A DNA stretch of 64,000 bases from the NCBI GenBank assembly GCA_002077045.2, contig KZ111144.1, positions 458,443-522,442 of the forward strand. The letters run 5' to 3'. Shown piece by piece: positions 10,885 through 19,876 of the stretch (the first letter of the stretch is position 1; each line of letters opens with the position of its first letter). The DNA comes from Rachicladosporium sp. CCFEE 5018 (lineage: Eukaryota; Ascomycota; Dothideomycetes; Cladosporiales; Cladosporiaceae). The translations under genes and the position numbers were made by a program. The notes under the pieces are model-generated. The model was not told the origin of the DNA and searched no databases. It saw only the letters and a list, made by a program, of their open reading frames with translations.

Positions 10885-12245
10885 ATGTCCGACAAGACAA
10901 GCAGTAACACTGGATCCAAAGGAACTCCTGCCATCGATCGTACCAAGTCCGGTCGAGTGGCATCTGGACTCAAGGCAGCGAAGAAGACCATTATCGGCAC
11001 CCCTGACAAGGTCGGCCAACGGATCAGAGGTGCGCCTCAGCAAAGTACTGCACAGCACCGAAAACACAGCTCGTCGAAGAGGTAGCCAAGGCAAAGCACT
11101 TTTAGAGTCCGCTCAAGAGCAGTGCCTTCTTCGCGAACGACACCTGCGCATTCACGACTCGCACTGGTGACTTGACTAATGAGCTTCATCCAGTATCTCG
11201 AAGGGAGAACTTTGCAGATGCGAGCCATCATGAACTCCTCATCCCGACTTTGCGGCTCGCGACCCGGCTACTCGGTCACGCTTCGGTGAGACGCCTGATG
11301 CGTACCATCATCGACCACCGTCCGACGTCGATCGGCGAGCTCGACGATCAGCGTAAGCCACTACATGAGTATCCGGATGACGGACGACCATATCTCACGC
11401 GCCAATAGGAAACCAAAGTGGATGCCGCCTTGGTGGAACTAGCTGACATGGTGAGATTTGTAGATGATAATAAGCTGGCTAAGGGGCACGGAACGACTGA
11501 AGCTGATGATATCAGAGGCTCCAATCAGAAGGCGACCCATCTGACCGGCGTCTGCAGCACAACGAAATACAGCAGAAAGAACTACCTGTTCCTGAAGATC
11601 ATCGTGAGCGAAGCTCCAGCGAAGTACGATCCACCCCTAGTCATGGCATGGCAGTTTCAGCTCGCTCTCGAGCTCGTGCATGAGGTCTGCCACGTACTGT
11701 TCATAGCCCGCTGCGGCAATGTACCAGAAGGAGACACCGACATCTTCTTCCGCAACGACGCCTTGGCAGAGGTCGGCTTTGCGATGGAGATTCGGCTGCT
11801 GGGAGGCCATCTCTCACTAACGTATGATCAGGATAAGGTGTATGACAAGGGACACGTATCATGCCACATGAAAGCTGACGGCAAGCCAAGCAGATTCATT
11901 AGCATCATGGTGCTGTGGGACTGACCTCGTGTTGCGGTCAAGAACCAGTCCTATCATCATGATCTAGCTCTGTGGGCTCGAAAGTCCGGTCCCCAGATGA
12001 CGAAGACGAAGGATATCGGCTGGCGGGTTCCGCTGAGCTGGCTGGAGCCTTTCTTCACGACTGCATTCTGGGAGCGAACGGAGCCGGACCTGCATTTTGT
12101 CAGGCAGGTAGGACGGGCTCTCAAAGCTGATACTGCGGGTCAGAGGGAATTTGCGTCTTTGTCAGAGGAGGAGAAGCGGGAGTTACTGCCAGTAGGCTTT
12201 CGAGTACGTGAGGCGAACGGAGATATCGTGAGAGTGAGAAAGTAG
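10885..12245 (+). pseudogene. HExxH-motif fungal protein, copy A, pseudogene with several lesions
   Basis: Against copy B, this copy lost one C near 11067 (frameshift) and has two in-frame TAG codons at 11103-11105 and 11406-11408, each replacing CAG. The remaining sequence still aligns across the whole protein, including the zincin-like HEVCH motif followed by a LAEVGFAME segment. A further TGA at 11922-11924 precedes the C-terminal block (PLSWLEPFFTTAFWE), which continues in the same frame to 12245. In copy B this TGA may be spliced out with an intron starting GTACGC; copy A has GGACAC at that place, so the donor would also be lost. The molecular function is unknown to me; similar HExxH proteins form a large, variable family in Dothideomycetes (recollection, not checked). 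Confidence 0.75.
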
Positions 12246-12863
12246 GACACATGAACGACATGCAATCCGTCACTGTTCAGCGATACGTACCTACTATCTG
12301 ACATCATGTCTCGTCTTGATACTTTAGTCAATAGAGACTCTTTTCCGCTCCTCGAAAGATAGACCAGGATTACTAAGGCCGTGCTACACCATGAGATGCT
12401 GACTATGCGCGGGACACATAGTGCTTGGAAAGGTCGTGCATGGCGCTTGGCTAGATCCTTCGGCCGTAGCGGCTGGGAGGTTGTCAAAATCCCCGCAAGT
12501 TTAGTCCGTGCGTCCGTCTCCTCAAGAGTCTCGCAGATGGCGTTTTACAACACGCCCGATGAAGCTGGTACTGCGACACGGAGGAAATCACCACCTAGCT
12601 GCCTTTTGTACATACGTTCACTGCGCCTTTTGAAGCTTGTCGTGAAAGCAGGCGGCCGAGACCATCTCGTGCGTCGGGTATGGCGTGCGTAGACAGTGGA
12701 TATATAGCTGGTACAGAATCGCTTTCGTGTTTCTTCTCGACATCAACAACCCACACGAGCTCCTTTCTAAGAAACTCTGCCACAGCACCCCGACCACAAA
12801 GAGCTCGAGAGTATCTCATACGTAATCCTCCCAGCATCTCAATAACGAACTTCATACCTCGCA
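12246..12863. promoter_or_regulatory. promoter region of the DUF4188 gene, copy A, with TATA box
   Basis: About 620 bp. The best element is TATATA at 12701-12706, about 160 bp before the ATG, kept in copy B at 43238-43243 inside an identical GTGGATATATAGCTGGTAC context. A stretch at 12590-12700 contains short ORFs with no family signature. I see nothing else. Confidence 0.45.
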
Positions 12864-13789
12864 ATGGACTTCGTGCCAATTCTCGAGCGTACGAGCAGCA
12901 AGACTCGCTCTGCATTCGCCGGCCCTGCACGCGGTGCACCGGTATGTTTATCAGTACCCGGCACTGTCTCAGCACACACTAACAATATCAGTTCTTCCGC
13001 GATGCCTTCACAACGACGACATGGCTCGCAATGGGCGCTCTTGCTCAAGCAGCCTTGATCCTGATCGCAGGCCGAGTAGCAATGGTCCCAGCGCTCGCCT
13101 ACATAATCTTCCAATCCGCCAACACCGGCCTGCAAATACAAGGCATCACGAAGAATCCCAACATGGACGGCGTGATCCTCAAGAAAGTGTCCGCCCAACT
13201 CCCAGACTCGACTGGCAAGTTCGGCTCCAAAGCCGCCAACCGTGACCTGGTCGTCTTCCACATCGGCGCCCGCTGCAACCACCCTCTCGGTCTCTTCGGC
13301 CCAGGCTTCAAGGAGATGGGCGAAATGTTCGCCCAGATGGTCAAAGACCTCGAGCAGCACAAATCCGAATTCGGCTTCTTCGGCGCGACGTCCTGGCTCA
13401 ACGCCTCTGAGCGCGGCACTTCCAACGAGACGATGGTGTGCTGTTACTTCGACAACGTGGAAGGGCTCCACGCCTTTGCGCATTCGAAGTATCATCAGGG
13501 TGCCTGGAACTGGTGGAACAAGAACTACAAGAGCCATCCGCATTTGTCTATCTACCATGAGACGTACCAGGTGCCCAAGGGTGGGTGGGAGACTATCTAT
13601 GTTAATAGTCATCGCTCTGGACTTGGAACTGCGACTGTGCCGATCAAGGACGAGGAGACTGGCGAGGAGGTGTACGCGAGCACGTTGGTGGATGCTAGCA
13701 AGGGCGTGCTGAGGACGAGCGCGGGGAGGATGGCGAGGAGTCTGAAGGCTGATGAGCATAAGGACCTGCAATATGCGGCGCCTTACTGA
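12864..13789 (+). CDS. DUF4188 family protein (af470-like monooxygenase fold), copy A
   Basis: Two exons, 12864..12941 and 12992..13789, give 291 residues. The intron 12942..12991 (50 bp) has GTATGT, a CACTAAC branch site and ATCAG, in phase 0. The protein has a hydrophobic stretch at about residues 40-62 (ALAQAALILIAG onward) and then the DUF4188 alpha/beta-barrel region with NHPLGLFGPGF, a Trp-rich GAWNWWNKNYKSHPH motif and an HETYQVP motif. DUF4188 includes the fumagillin-pathway monooxygenase of Aspergillus, but many members are uncharacterised and no biosynthetic cluster is visible here, so a specific reaction should not be assumed. Nearly identical to copy B, including the C terminus. 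Confidence 0.8.
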
Positions 13790-14645
13790 GTGGCAGTAAA
13801 GAGGATTTGGCGATCAAGTCTGTTGCTTGGGTAGCATGGCGTTCTGGGAGTGAGATCGGATGGGTATTCAGCGGTTTATCAGAAGCGTCAACTCTCAAAT
13901 CAACGACTCAATCCTAGCTCATCAATTGTCAGTGGTTGTGAACCCTGCAGACCTGAGCAGGATGTTGAGTCCGCCATCTTGTCACCCGCTGCATCCGAGG
14001 GCGAAAGTCACTCAGCAGCCGCGGAGACACATGTCAGAAGCAGCGTACAATTGGTGAGATGCCAAATACCACAGCAATTCTATAGCAATGCCGGATACCC
14101 TTGCACTTCCCCCATAATTCCACCGCCAAGCATAACAAGGCCTTGTCTCCCTGACAAGTGATCATCATCTGGTCGTGTGCCCCAAACTCCACATCTCCAA
14201 TCCAACGTCGCTCTCTCCGCGCCCACCCGCACATTCACCCGCGCTCTGGACTCGGCCCTGTTTCTGCTATTGTTAGTTTGCGCCTATCTCGACATTGTGT
14301 AGTAGACTTCAGCATCATTGTTGCACGCTGACGCGGCGGAAGTAAGAAGGAGTGACTACACTTGGTACACATAACACCGGAGCACTGGCAGCGCGCGTAC
14401 AACGACAGATTGCTTGCTTGCTTGCCTTGTGGCTGCTATCACCTCGAGAACATTGTAACATCGCACTATTACCTATCGGAATTGCGTTGGTCTGTCGCAT
14501 TGCATCCTCCCCGGCATCATCCATTCCATTGGCCAAGGCACTGAAGCATTGCACCGACTAACCCACCGTCTACCTCGCTGGCGACAACGACAACGCTCCA
14601 CCGGGCATAGCCTCAGCCTTTGGCAAGCCATCACCTCAGTCGACC
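13790..14645. other. intergenic region between the DUF4188 and ubiquitin-like genes, copy A
   Basis: About 855 bp. The first ~350 bp after the DUF4188 stop are conserved with copy B; the middle (14250-14400) is full of indels. A short GCTT-type repeat lies near 14406-14425. The right part should be the promoter and leader of the ubiquitin-like gene; an ATTGG box occurs near 14525. No gene seen. Confidence 0.35.
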
Positions 14646-15475
14646 ATGGCAGCCAATGCAGCACCCAGCGCAGAGGAGGCAACGGAGAGAGCGACGATCA
14701 TGGATTTCAGACCCACGGCCGAGGTAGAGCAGGCACAAGCAGGCGCGTCGGCAACGGAAGACGCTCAGAGCGCACCAGCAGTAGCAGCAGCACATCCACC
14801 TCCACCAGCAATCACCACCACAGACCCTTCAGGCGAGACCACACACGAGCCAAAAGAAGAAAGCATATCCTCCGCCCTCCAACCCAACACCCTCGCCCCC
14901 GCCCCAATCCCCTTAAACCGTTCTCAAACCGCCGAACTCGCCCTCGGTCCCGACGGTCAACCTGCTGCGCCTCTCGATACCACAGCGGCAGCATTACGGA
15001 TAACGCTCATGCTCACAACGGGTGCGCGGCACGCCTACACGATCTCGCAGAAGTACCTGCAATCGCGGAAAGTCGAAGCCGAGGACGCCGAGGGGAAGTT
15101 CGATCCCAGGTGTATGAGCGGGTATAAGTTGAAGGAGCTGATCTGGACGGATTGGCGACCGGAGTGGGAACCTAGACCGCGGGATCCGAGTAGTATTCGG
15201 TTGATCATTATGGGGAGGATGTTGGATGATAAGATCGCTTTGAAAGGTATGCTGTGCCGTCGAACCATTGCGACGATGTAATAGTACTAACTTGCACATC
15301 TGTAGACCTACCTTTCAATCTTGATGCGTCGAACGTGGTGCACATGACGATCAAACCTGCGGACTTGATGGAGGATGAGGCGGAAGCTACTGGAAAGACG
15401 GGGAAAGGTGGATCGATAAGAGCGAGAGCTGGCGCTGATGATAGTGGCGCTGGTTGTCGGTGCGTTGTATTGTGA
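14646..15475 (+). CDS. UBL3/MUB-like prenylated ubiquitin-like protein, copy A
   Basis: Two exons, 14646..15246 and 15306..15475, encode 256 residues. Residues 1-115 are a low-complexity Ala/Pro/Thr-rich extension. A ubiquitin-like fold follows (about 116-218), with the UBL3-type LKELIWTDWRPEWEP segment, then a Gly/Ala-rich tail ending CRCVVL. The last four residues form a CaaX box; terminal Leu favours geranylgeranylation, and the extra Cys251 could be palmitoylated. UBL3/MUB proteins are membrane-anchored ubiquitin folds; in plants they recruit E2 enzymes and in animals they sort proteins to vesicles. The intron 15247..15305 has GTATGC, a TACTAAC branch site and TGTAG; it splits an Asp codon. 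The fungal role is not known to me. Confidence 0.82.
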
Positions 15476-15847
15476 GAGCTATGGTTAAGATGGGAGCATT
15501 GCAATGGCGTTCGCTGGATTATTGCTTCACGCAGCATGGAAGAATGGCGTTCGGGCAGGGGATGGAGAGTTGCTTATGCGGTCATGTGCAGCCTTTCGAG
15601 GGGAATGTAGAAATAGATCGCTCAGTGATCGGAATACCAATCGCTACAAAGTGGTGGCACAAGACTACGACACTCAAATCTGGTTCGCGGATGGACCCAT
15701 CGTAATTCCTGGGCAGAACCTCCATGAGCGCCTGTATATGCTTCTAGTCGTACAGCCCATCAGCTGAACTCATACTCGTAGTGTACACATCGTCTCGATG
15801 CCTTGCTTGCCGCCATATCCTCTTCATCGCCTGCGTCTGTCCACCGC
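15476..15847. other. convergent 3' intergenic region, copy A
   Basis: 372 bp between the stops of the ubiquitin-like gene (+) and UMP1 (-). Short ORFs in it are conserved in copy B no better than the surrounding DNA and have no family signature. It should hold the two 3' UTRs. Confidence 0.35.
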
Positions 15848-16403
15848 TCACCACGAGTCCATCCCACTCCTCGTCTCCATCTCAGCATGGAACCCCATAC
15901 CCTCCGCCGCCGCCGCCCCAGCAAACACATCCCCCTCAAACACATCCTCCCAACTACACTCCCAATCTCGCCCCTCCAAGATATCTCTATGCACACCCGC
16001 ACTGCCTCCATGCCCAACCGGCCCCAGCACACTAGGCCTCCACTCCCCCTGCGCAACAACGCCTAGTTCCATCGCCCTTCTCACCGGCTCCGCGAGCCCG
16101 AATTGCCGCCGCAGCATGCTGTGTTTGAGGGCGTCTTGGGTTTGCTTCCAGGCGTGGAGGCGGGATTCGAGCGGGTGGCCGGACGTTGTTGTTGAGGTAA
16201 GGGAGGTTGAGGCTTTGGCTGGGGCGGAGGAGGAGAGGGCGAGGTTGTGGCGGAGTGTGTCGTGGACGCCGGGGGCGGAGGGAGCGCCGAGGGCGGAGGG
16301 GGTTGTGGAGGCGGGAGAGGGGGTGGGGACGAGGCGGAGAGACTGCGGTGGGAGTTAGTCATGACTGTAGTAGATTAGGGTAAGAGAGGAGGGAATGTAC
16401 CAT
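15848..16403 (-). CDS. UMP1: Proteasome maturation factor Ump1, copy A
   Basis: Two exons on the minus strand: 16401..16403, which is only the ATG, and 15848..16342, giving 165 residues. The intron 16343..16400 starts with GT directly after the ATG and ends CGCAG. The spliced product begins MSLRLVPTPS, a typical fungal Ump1 start, followed by GVHDTLRHNL, a variable Ser/Thr linker, then the conserved MLRRQFGLAEPVRRAMEL, GEWRPSVLG and DILEGRDWECSWEDVF blocks. Ump1 is trapped in the half-proteasome, coordinates beta-subunit processing and becomes the first substrate of the finished 20S particle (family knowledge). The second exon alone has no suitable upstream ATG in copy A, which supports the split-start model. 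Confidence 0.9.
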
Positions 16404-16834
16404 GATCGCGAGCGCTTGTGCTAGTCAGGCTATGCGGGTTGATGTGATGATTGGCGAGCGGATTCAGATGTAGAGGTCAATTGCTATGGGGCTCAACGAT
16501 GATATGTTGCTTGTGTAAGTACTCAGTGTGTGACCTTGAGCTGCTTCTGCGTATTTAGCAGCTCTACGCGTAAGAAGGCAGCGAACATGACGCTGCCAGC
16601 TTCAGGCATCAAGGCATGCCTGCATGTCTGCCTTACCATCACTCGAACATCGCTGCTTCTATCAACTTTGCCTACCTATGTACGACTTTGTGGTAAAAGT
16701 AATATGACAAGCATGGCTAAGTGAACCACAGGATCAAGCGCCGTATACTTCACTCTCGGTCGGTATCTTGGGATTTCCTCTCCTCACTCCTCGCATCACT
16801 CCACTGTTCAGTACTATCATCATCAGTCGCCAAG
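16404..16834. promoter_or_regulatory. bidirectional promoter UMP1 / H4 variant, copy A
   Basis: 431 bp between two divergent start codons. The half next to the H4 variant is well conserved in copy B (46931..47343), the half next to UMP1 much less. I see no clear TATA box or proteasome-associated control element. Confidence 0.4.
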
Positions 16835-17381
16835 ATGCCACCATCCTTGAGCCGCAACCATAACCTCCTTCGCTCCGATGTCAGTGGTCTACCCAGCTCA
16901 TCTGCCCGACCTGCTGTCGGAGTGGGCAAGGGTAAAGGAAAGAAGGGCTTACCGTCTTCCGGCGGATTGAAGACAAAGGGCCCAGCGAAGCGTCACCGGT
17001 AAGACTTTATCTCCGCTACACGCACGCCAAAGACTGACATGAACGCAGTAAAATTCTGAGGGAGACCATCCAAGGCATCACCAGGCCGGACATCCGCCGC
17101 CTCGCTCGCCGTGGCGGCGTCAAGCGCATATCGGCCGGGATCTACGATGAGACTCGCGGAAGCCTTCGCGATTTCCTGACCGCGGTGCTCAGAGACTGCG
17201 CAGCGATCGCGTGGACCTGCAACCGCAAGACTATCACGGTCACAGATGTATGTAAACACGTGCGCTATGATAAATGGTTCCTCAACGCTGACATGCGCAG
17301 GTCGTATATGCGCTGAGTCGCAGAGGCCATACGCTGTATGGCTTCGGCAGCTCAAACACTAGGGGTCGTGGTGGCGACTGA
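16835..17381 (+). CDS. Divergent histone H4 variant, copy A
   Basis: Three exons, 16835..16998, 17049..17247 and 17301..17381, encode 147 residues; canonical H4 has 102-103. The core is unmistakable: AKRHRKILRETIQGI, RRLARRGGVKRIS, IYDETRGSLRDFL, VVYALSRRGHTLYGFG. Compared with canonical H4 it has about 30 extra N-terminal residues, a changed tail (GKGKGKKGLPSSGG), AIAWTCNRKTITVTD where canonical H4 has YTEHARRKTVTAMD, and a C-terminal SSNTRGRGGD extension. Introns 16999..17048 (GTAAGA..ACTGAC..CGCAG) and 17248..17300 (GTATGT..GCTGAC..CGCAG) lie at different phases. Neurospora has a divergent H4 gene (hH4v), so such variants are known; nucleosome incorporation is inferred. Sequence around the basic patch is conserved here but altered in copy B. 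Confidence 0.92.
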
Positions 17382-17585
17382 GTGCTTCACTGTTCACGAC
17401 TTCTCTTCAGCAAGGCGTTCGGATGCTAAATGATACCCGGTCAGGAATGTGAGGGCGTATTGGGCATGTACAGTAGGGATGAAAAGCAGGAGCCGCGCTT
17501 GGAATGGTACTGAGTGCATGATGTATGATAGGCTTCACACCGCCAGAAGCTCTGTACTTTAGCACCGCACCTCCAGCAATGAAGA

Positions 17586-19092
17586 TCATTGCAAATACTC
17601 GCTCTCATATCCATCCATCCCCTCTAGGCGTACACCCTCCATCTCCTCCCTCACACCGAGCATACTCACTTTGCCACCGTCAACCCCCTCGCCCTCGAAC
17701 TTCCAGCCCTCCAGCAACTCTTTCAGGGCCCTCACCGTGCTCTGCTTGTCCTGTATGAGCAACGCAATAGCATCATAGCCACCCGCACCCGGCACAGTGC
17801 CACCCACAACCCCCTCAATCGCCTCACAAGCGTCCAGCAGCTTCGTCTGCGCAAGCGGCTCAATAGGAACCTCACTCTTCTCGCCCATCTCACGAATAAG
17901 CTCTCTAATGGCCGAGAAGCACATGCGCAACCTCGAATAATCAGGCGCCACTTTAGCATCTGCTTCCGCCAAAGCCGTGAGCTCTTTCGCCAGCGCATCG
18001 TTCGCCGCCTGCAGGTCGTCCCAAAGCCAATCTGCTTCTTCCTGATTTGCCTTGCGCCAGGCGAGAACTTGCTTGACCATGCCGGGCGTCTGACTGCCAA
18101 CGGAGACATCGCACATAACTAGTCGCAGACCTTCAGGTACCTTGACCTTGACTTTCATTATCTCGGTGTCCCACTTACTGTCAGTATCGTCAACGGTGGC
18201 GCGGAGCTGCGACGCAAAGCCAGGTGCTCCGGGCTCGGCATGGGATGAGAGGATTTCAGGGGAGAAGCGCTTGTATAGACAGCTGCCGTAGACCGCGCTT
18301 GCTACATCGAACCCGGATCCGACCTTGCCTTGAGCGGCGCAGTGTGCTGCTTGAGCGAGATTGTGCAGTCGCCGTTTGCCGATATCGGTGGTGATATCGA
18401 GAAGTTTCGTGGGCAGGTAGTGCGTCAATACTGACGCCGTGAGAGCAGTGACTAGGGCTGCTGACGAGCCGAGACCGGTCTTGTGGGCTTTCGAGATCGG
18501 AACGCCGAAGTTGTGGAAGCGATCTGTCAAGTCAAGGTCGGAAGGCGTTGAGTAGTAGTCATTGTCTGCGAGGATGGTGATGCTTGCAGGAGCAATGACG
18601 GGCGAGGAGACGGCGCCGATGTAGCTGAGAGCGTAGCATAGCGCAGTTTCGATGAAAGGATTCCGGCTAAGAGCAAGGTCTGCGTCTCTGTGAGCAAGCT
18701 GGTGTAAGTGGAGGCGCGATGAGATACGTACTGGCTGGCCGTGGAATCAAGCAACCCGAATGATGTTCCTCTCACCACGGAAGGGAGAAGATAAAAAACA
18801 GTCGCACTTACCTTCGCAACTCACTCATGTGCATGCCCCCGTCCTTACCATCCCATCTATAGCCATAGTGCCAAACCGCATTCTCGAATTGCGGACTTTT
18901 GACTGAGATCTCTGACAAGACGACTCCACTGCTAGTAGGAATCTCCTGCACGATGCAGTGAATCCTCGCATCTAGTCCGAACACCAGACCAGTATGCTTC
19001 CTGACCAATATCAGGTAGCCGCCAGCCAGCAGCACCTTGCCGGGCGCAGATACAGCTACCGGCTGACGATCAGCCATGGTAGCGATGTTCAA
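17586..19092 (-). CDS. ERG8: Phosphomevalonate kinase Erg8, copy A
   Basis: Two exons on the minus strand, 18812..19092 and 17586..18687, give 460 residues, the usual size for fungal Erg8. It belongs to the GHMP kinases: an N-terminal SAPGKVLLAGGYL motif, the ATP-binding KTGLGSSAALVTAL glycine loop, and the C-terminal VPGAGGYDAIALL motif. Erg8 phosphorylates 5-phosphomevalonate to the diphosphate in the cytosolic mevalonate pathway that feeds ergosterol. The 124-bp intron 18688..18811 starts GTAAGT and ends CTCACAG; it differs by several indels between the copies, as expected of noncoding sequence. An open stretch inside the intron (18700-18778) is not needed to complete the protein. M1 or M6 could be the start. 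Confidence 0.92.
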
Positions 19093-19876
19093 TGGCTGAA
19101 TGGCATCAGCTGACTAGCTGACTGCCTCACTTAGGCATATACCGGGTGGCGACAGCTGCGCAACCCCACGAATCGATCACTGCGAAGGTGGAGGTGAAGT
19201 CGATCAAGCTGACCACAAGTGCGTACCTTGCAGCGACGTTTCCGCTGTTGTCGATCCTTGGATCGTGTGACAACTGCTAGCGTGGCAATCTTGCCGGGCT
19301 ATTCTCGTGAGTGCTCGTGGCATGTGCCAAGCCAGCGCCTCACTCAAAAGTTGTGGTCGCTACAACGGGAAAATGGTATCGGAGTTTGACATGTTGCAGA
19401 CCGAGTACATAGATACGCTGAAAGACGAGACACATATGCCACATGGTGGATTGGAAGCAAGTCCGGGAGGAAAGTGCGAGTGTTCGCCTCCATCAGCCCT
19501 GTGAAGCTTGTCTCGCATATAATCCGGGAGACGGCGAGATTGACAGGGGTGTTCGAACCTCGCACTCGCAACACGTCGACTCGATAATCCCTCTGCCTGA
19601 GGAGCTACCTCCGTCTCCTTCTTGGTGATAACACCATCAGCTCGCCATTGAGCTTTACTTCCTACCAACATTCCACTTAATTCTTTGTGTCAAGGGCGTT
19701 CTTGCCTTGACTAATCAGGAACCCTCACGCGACACAGGCACCAGCCTCCCCCTACGACCACCACCGACAATCCGCGCGTTCATTGACGGCCTTTGTCGTC
19801 AAATGAACCTGCGTCCACGCTACAACCAGATCACTCCATTCTACCCTCCAGGTTGAAGGGTCCGTCCATCACCTAA
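19093..19876. promoter_or_regulatory. intergenic region between ERG8 and the PPR gene, copy A
   Basis: 784 bp between divergent starts. The first ~120 bp upstream of ERG8 and the last ~200 bp before the PPR start are strongly conserved in copy B, as promoters would be. A separate 92-bp conserved block is listed as a tRNA-like element. Confidence 0.45.
19527..19618 (-). ncRNA. tRNA-like conserved block, copy A (uncertain)
   Basis: A 92-bp block bounded by an 8-bp inverted repeat (GGAGACGG..CCGTCTCC). On the minus strand it has an A-box-like GGTAGCTCCTCAGGCAGAG and a B-box-like GGTTCGAACAC. It is almost unchanged in copy B (50033..50124, same length) while flanking bases differ more. I could not fold a normal anticodon or T arm: the B-box lies too far from the 3' end. 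It may be a degenerate tRNA or an unrelated hairpin RNA. Confidence 0.25.

Noticed and set aside
12839..13771. 310-residue minus-strand ORF opposite the DUF4188 gene
   Set aside because: Low-complexity, no family signature, and the frame is broken in copy B, while the plus-strand gene has conserved exons and splice sites.
18700..18778. Possible extra mini-exon inside the ERG8 intron (frame reading GTSFGLLDSTASQ)
   Set aside because: The candidate exon bounded by plausible splice sites is not a multiple of three, and this stretch carries indels between the copies.
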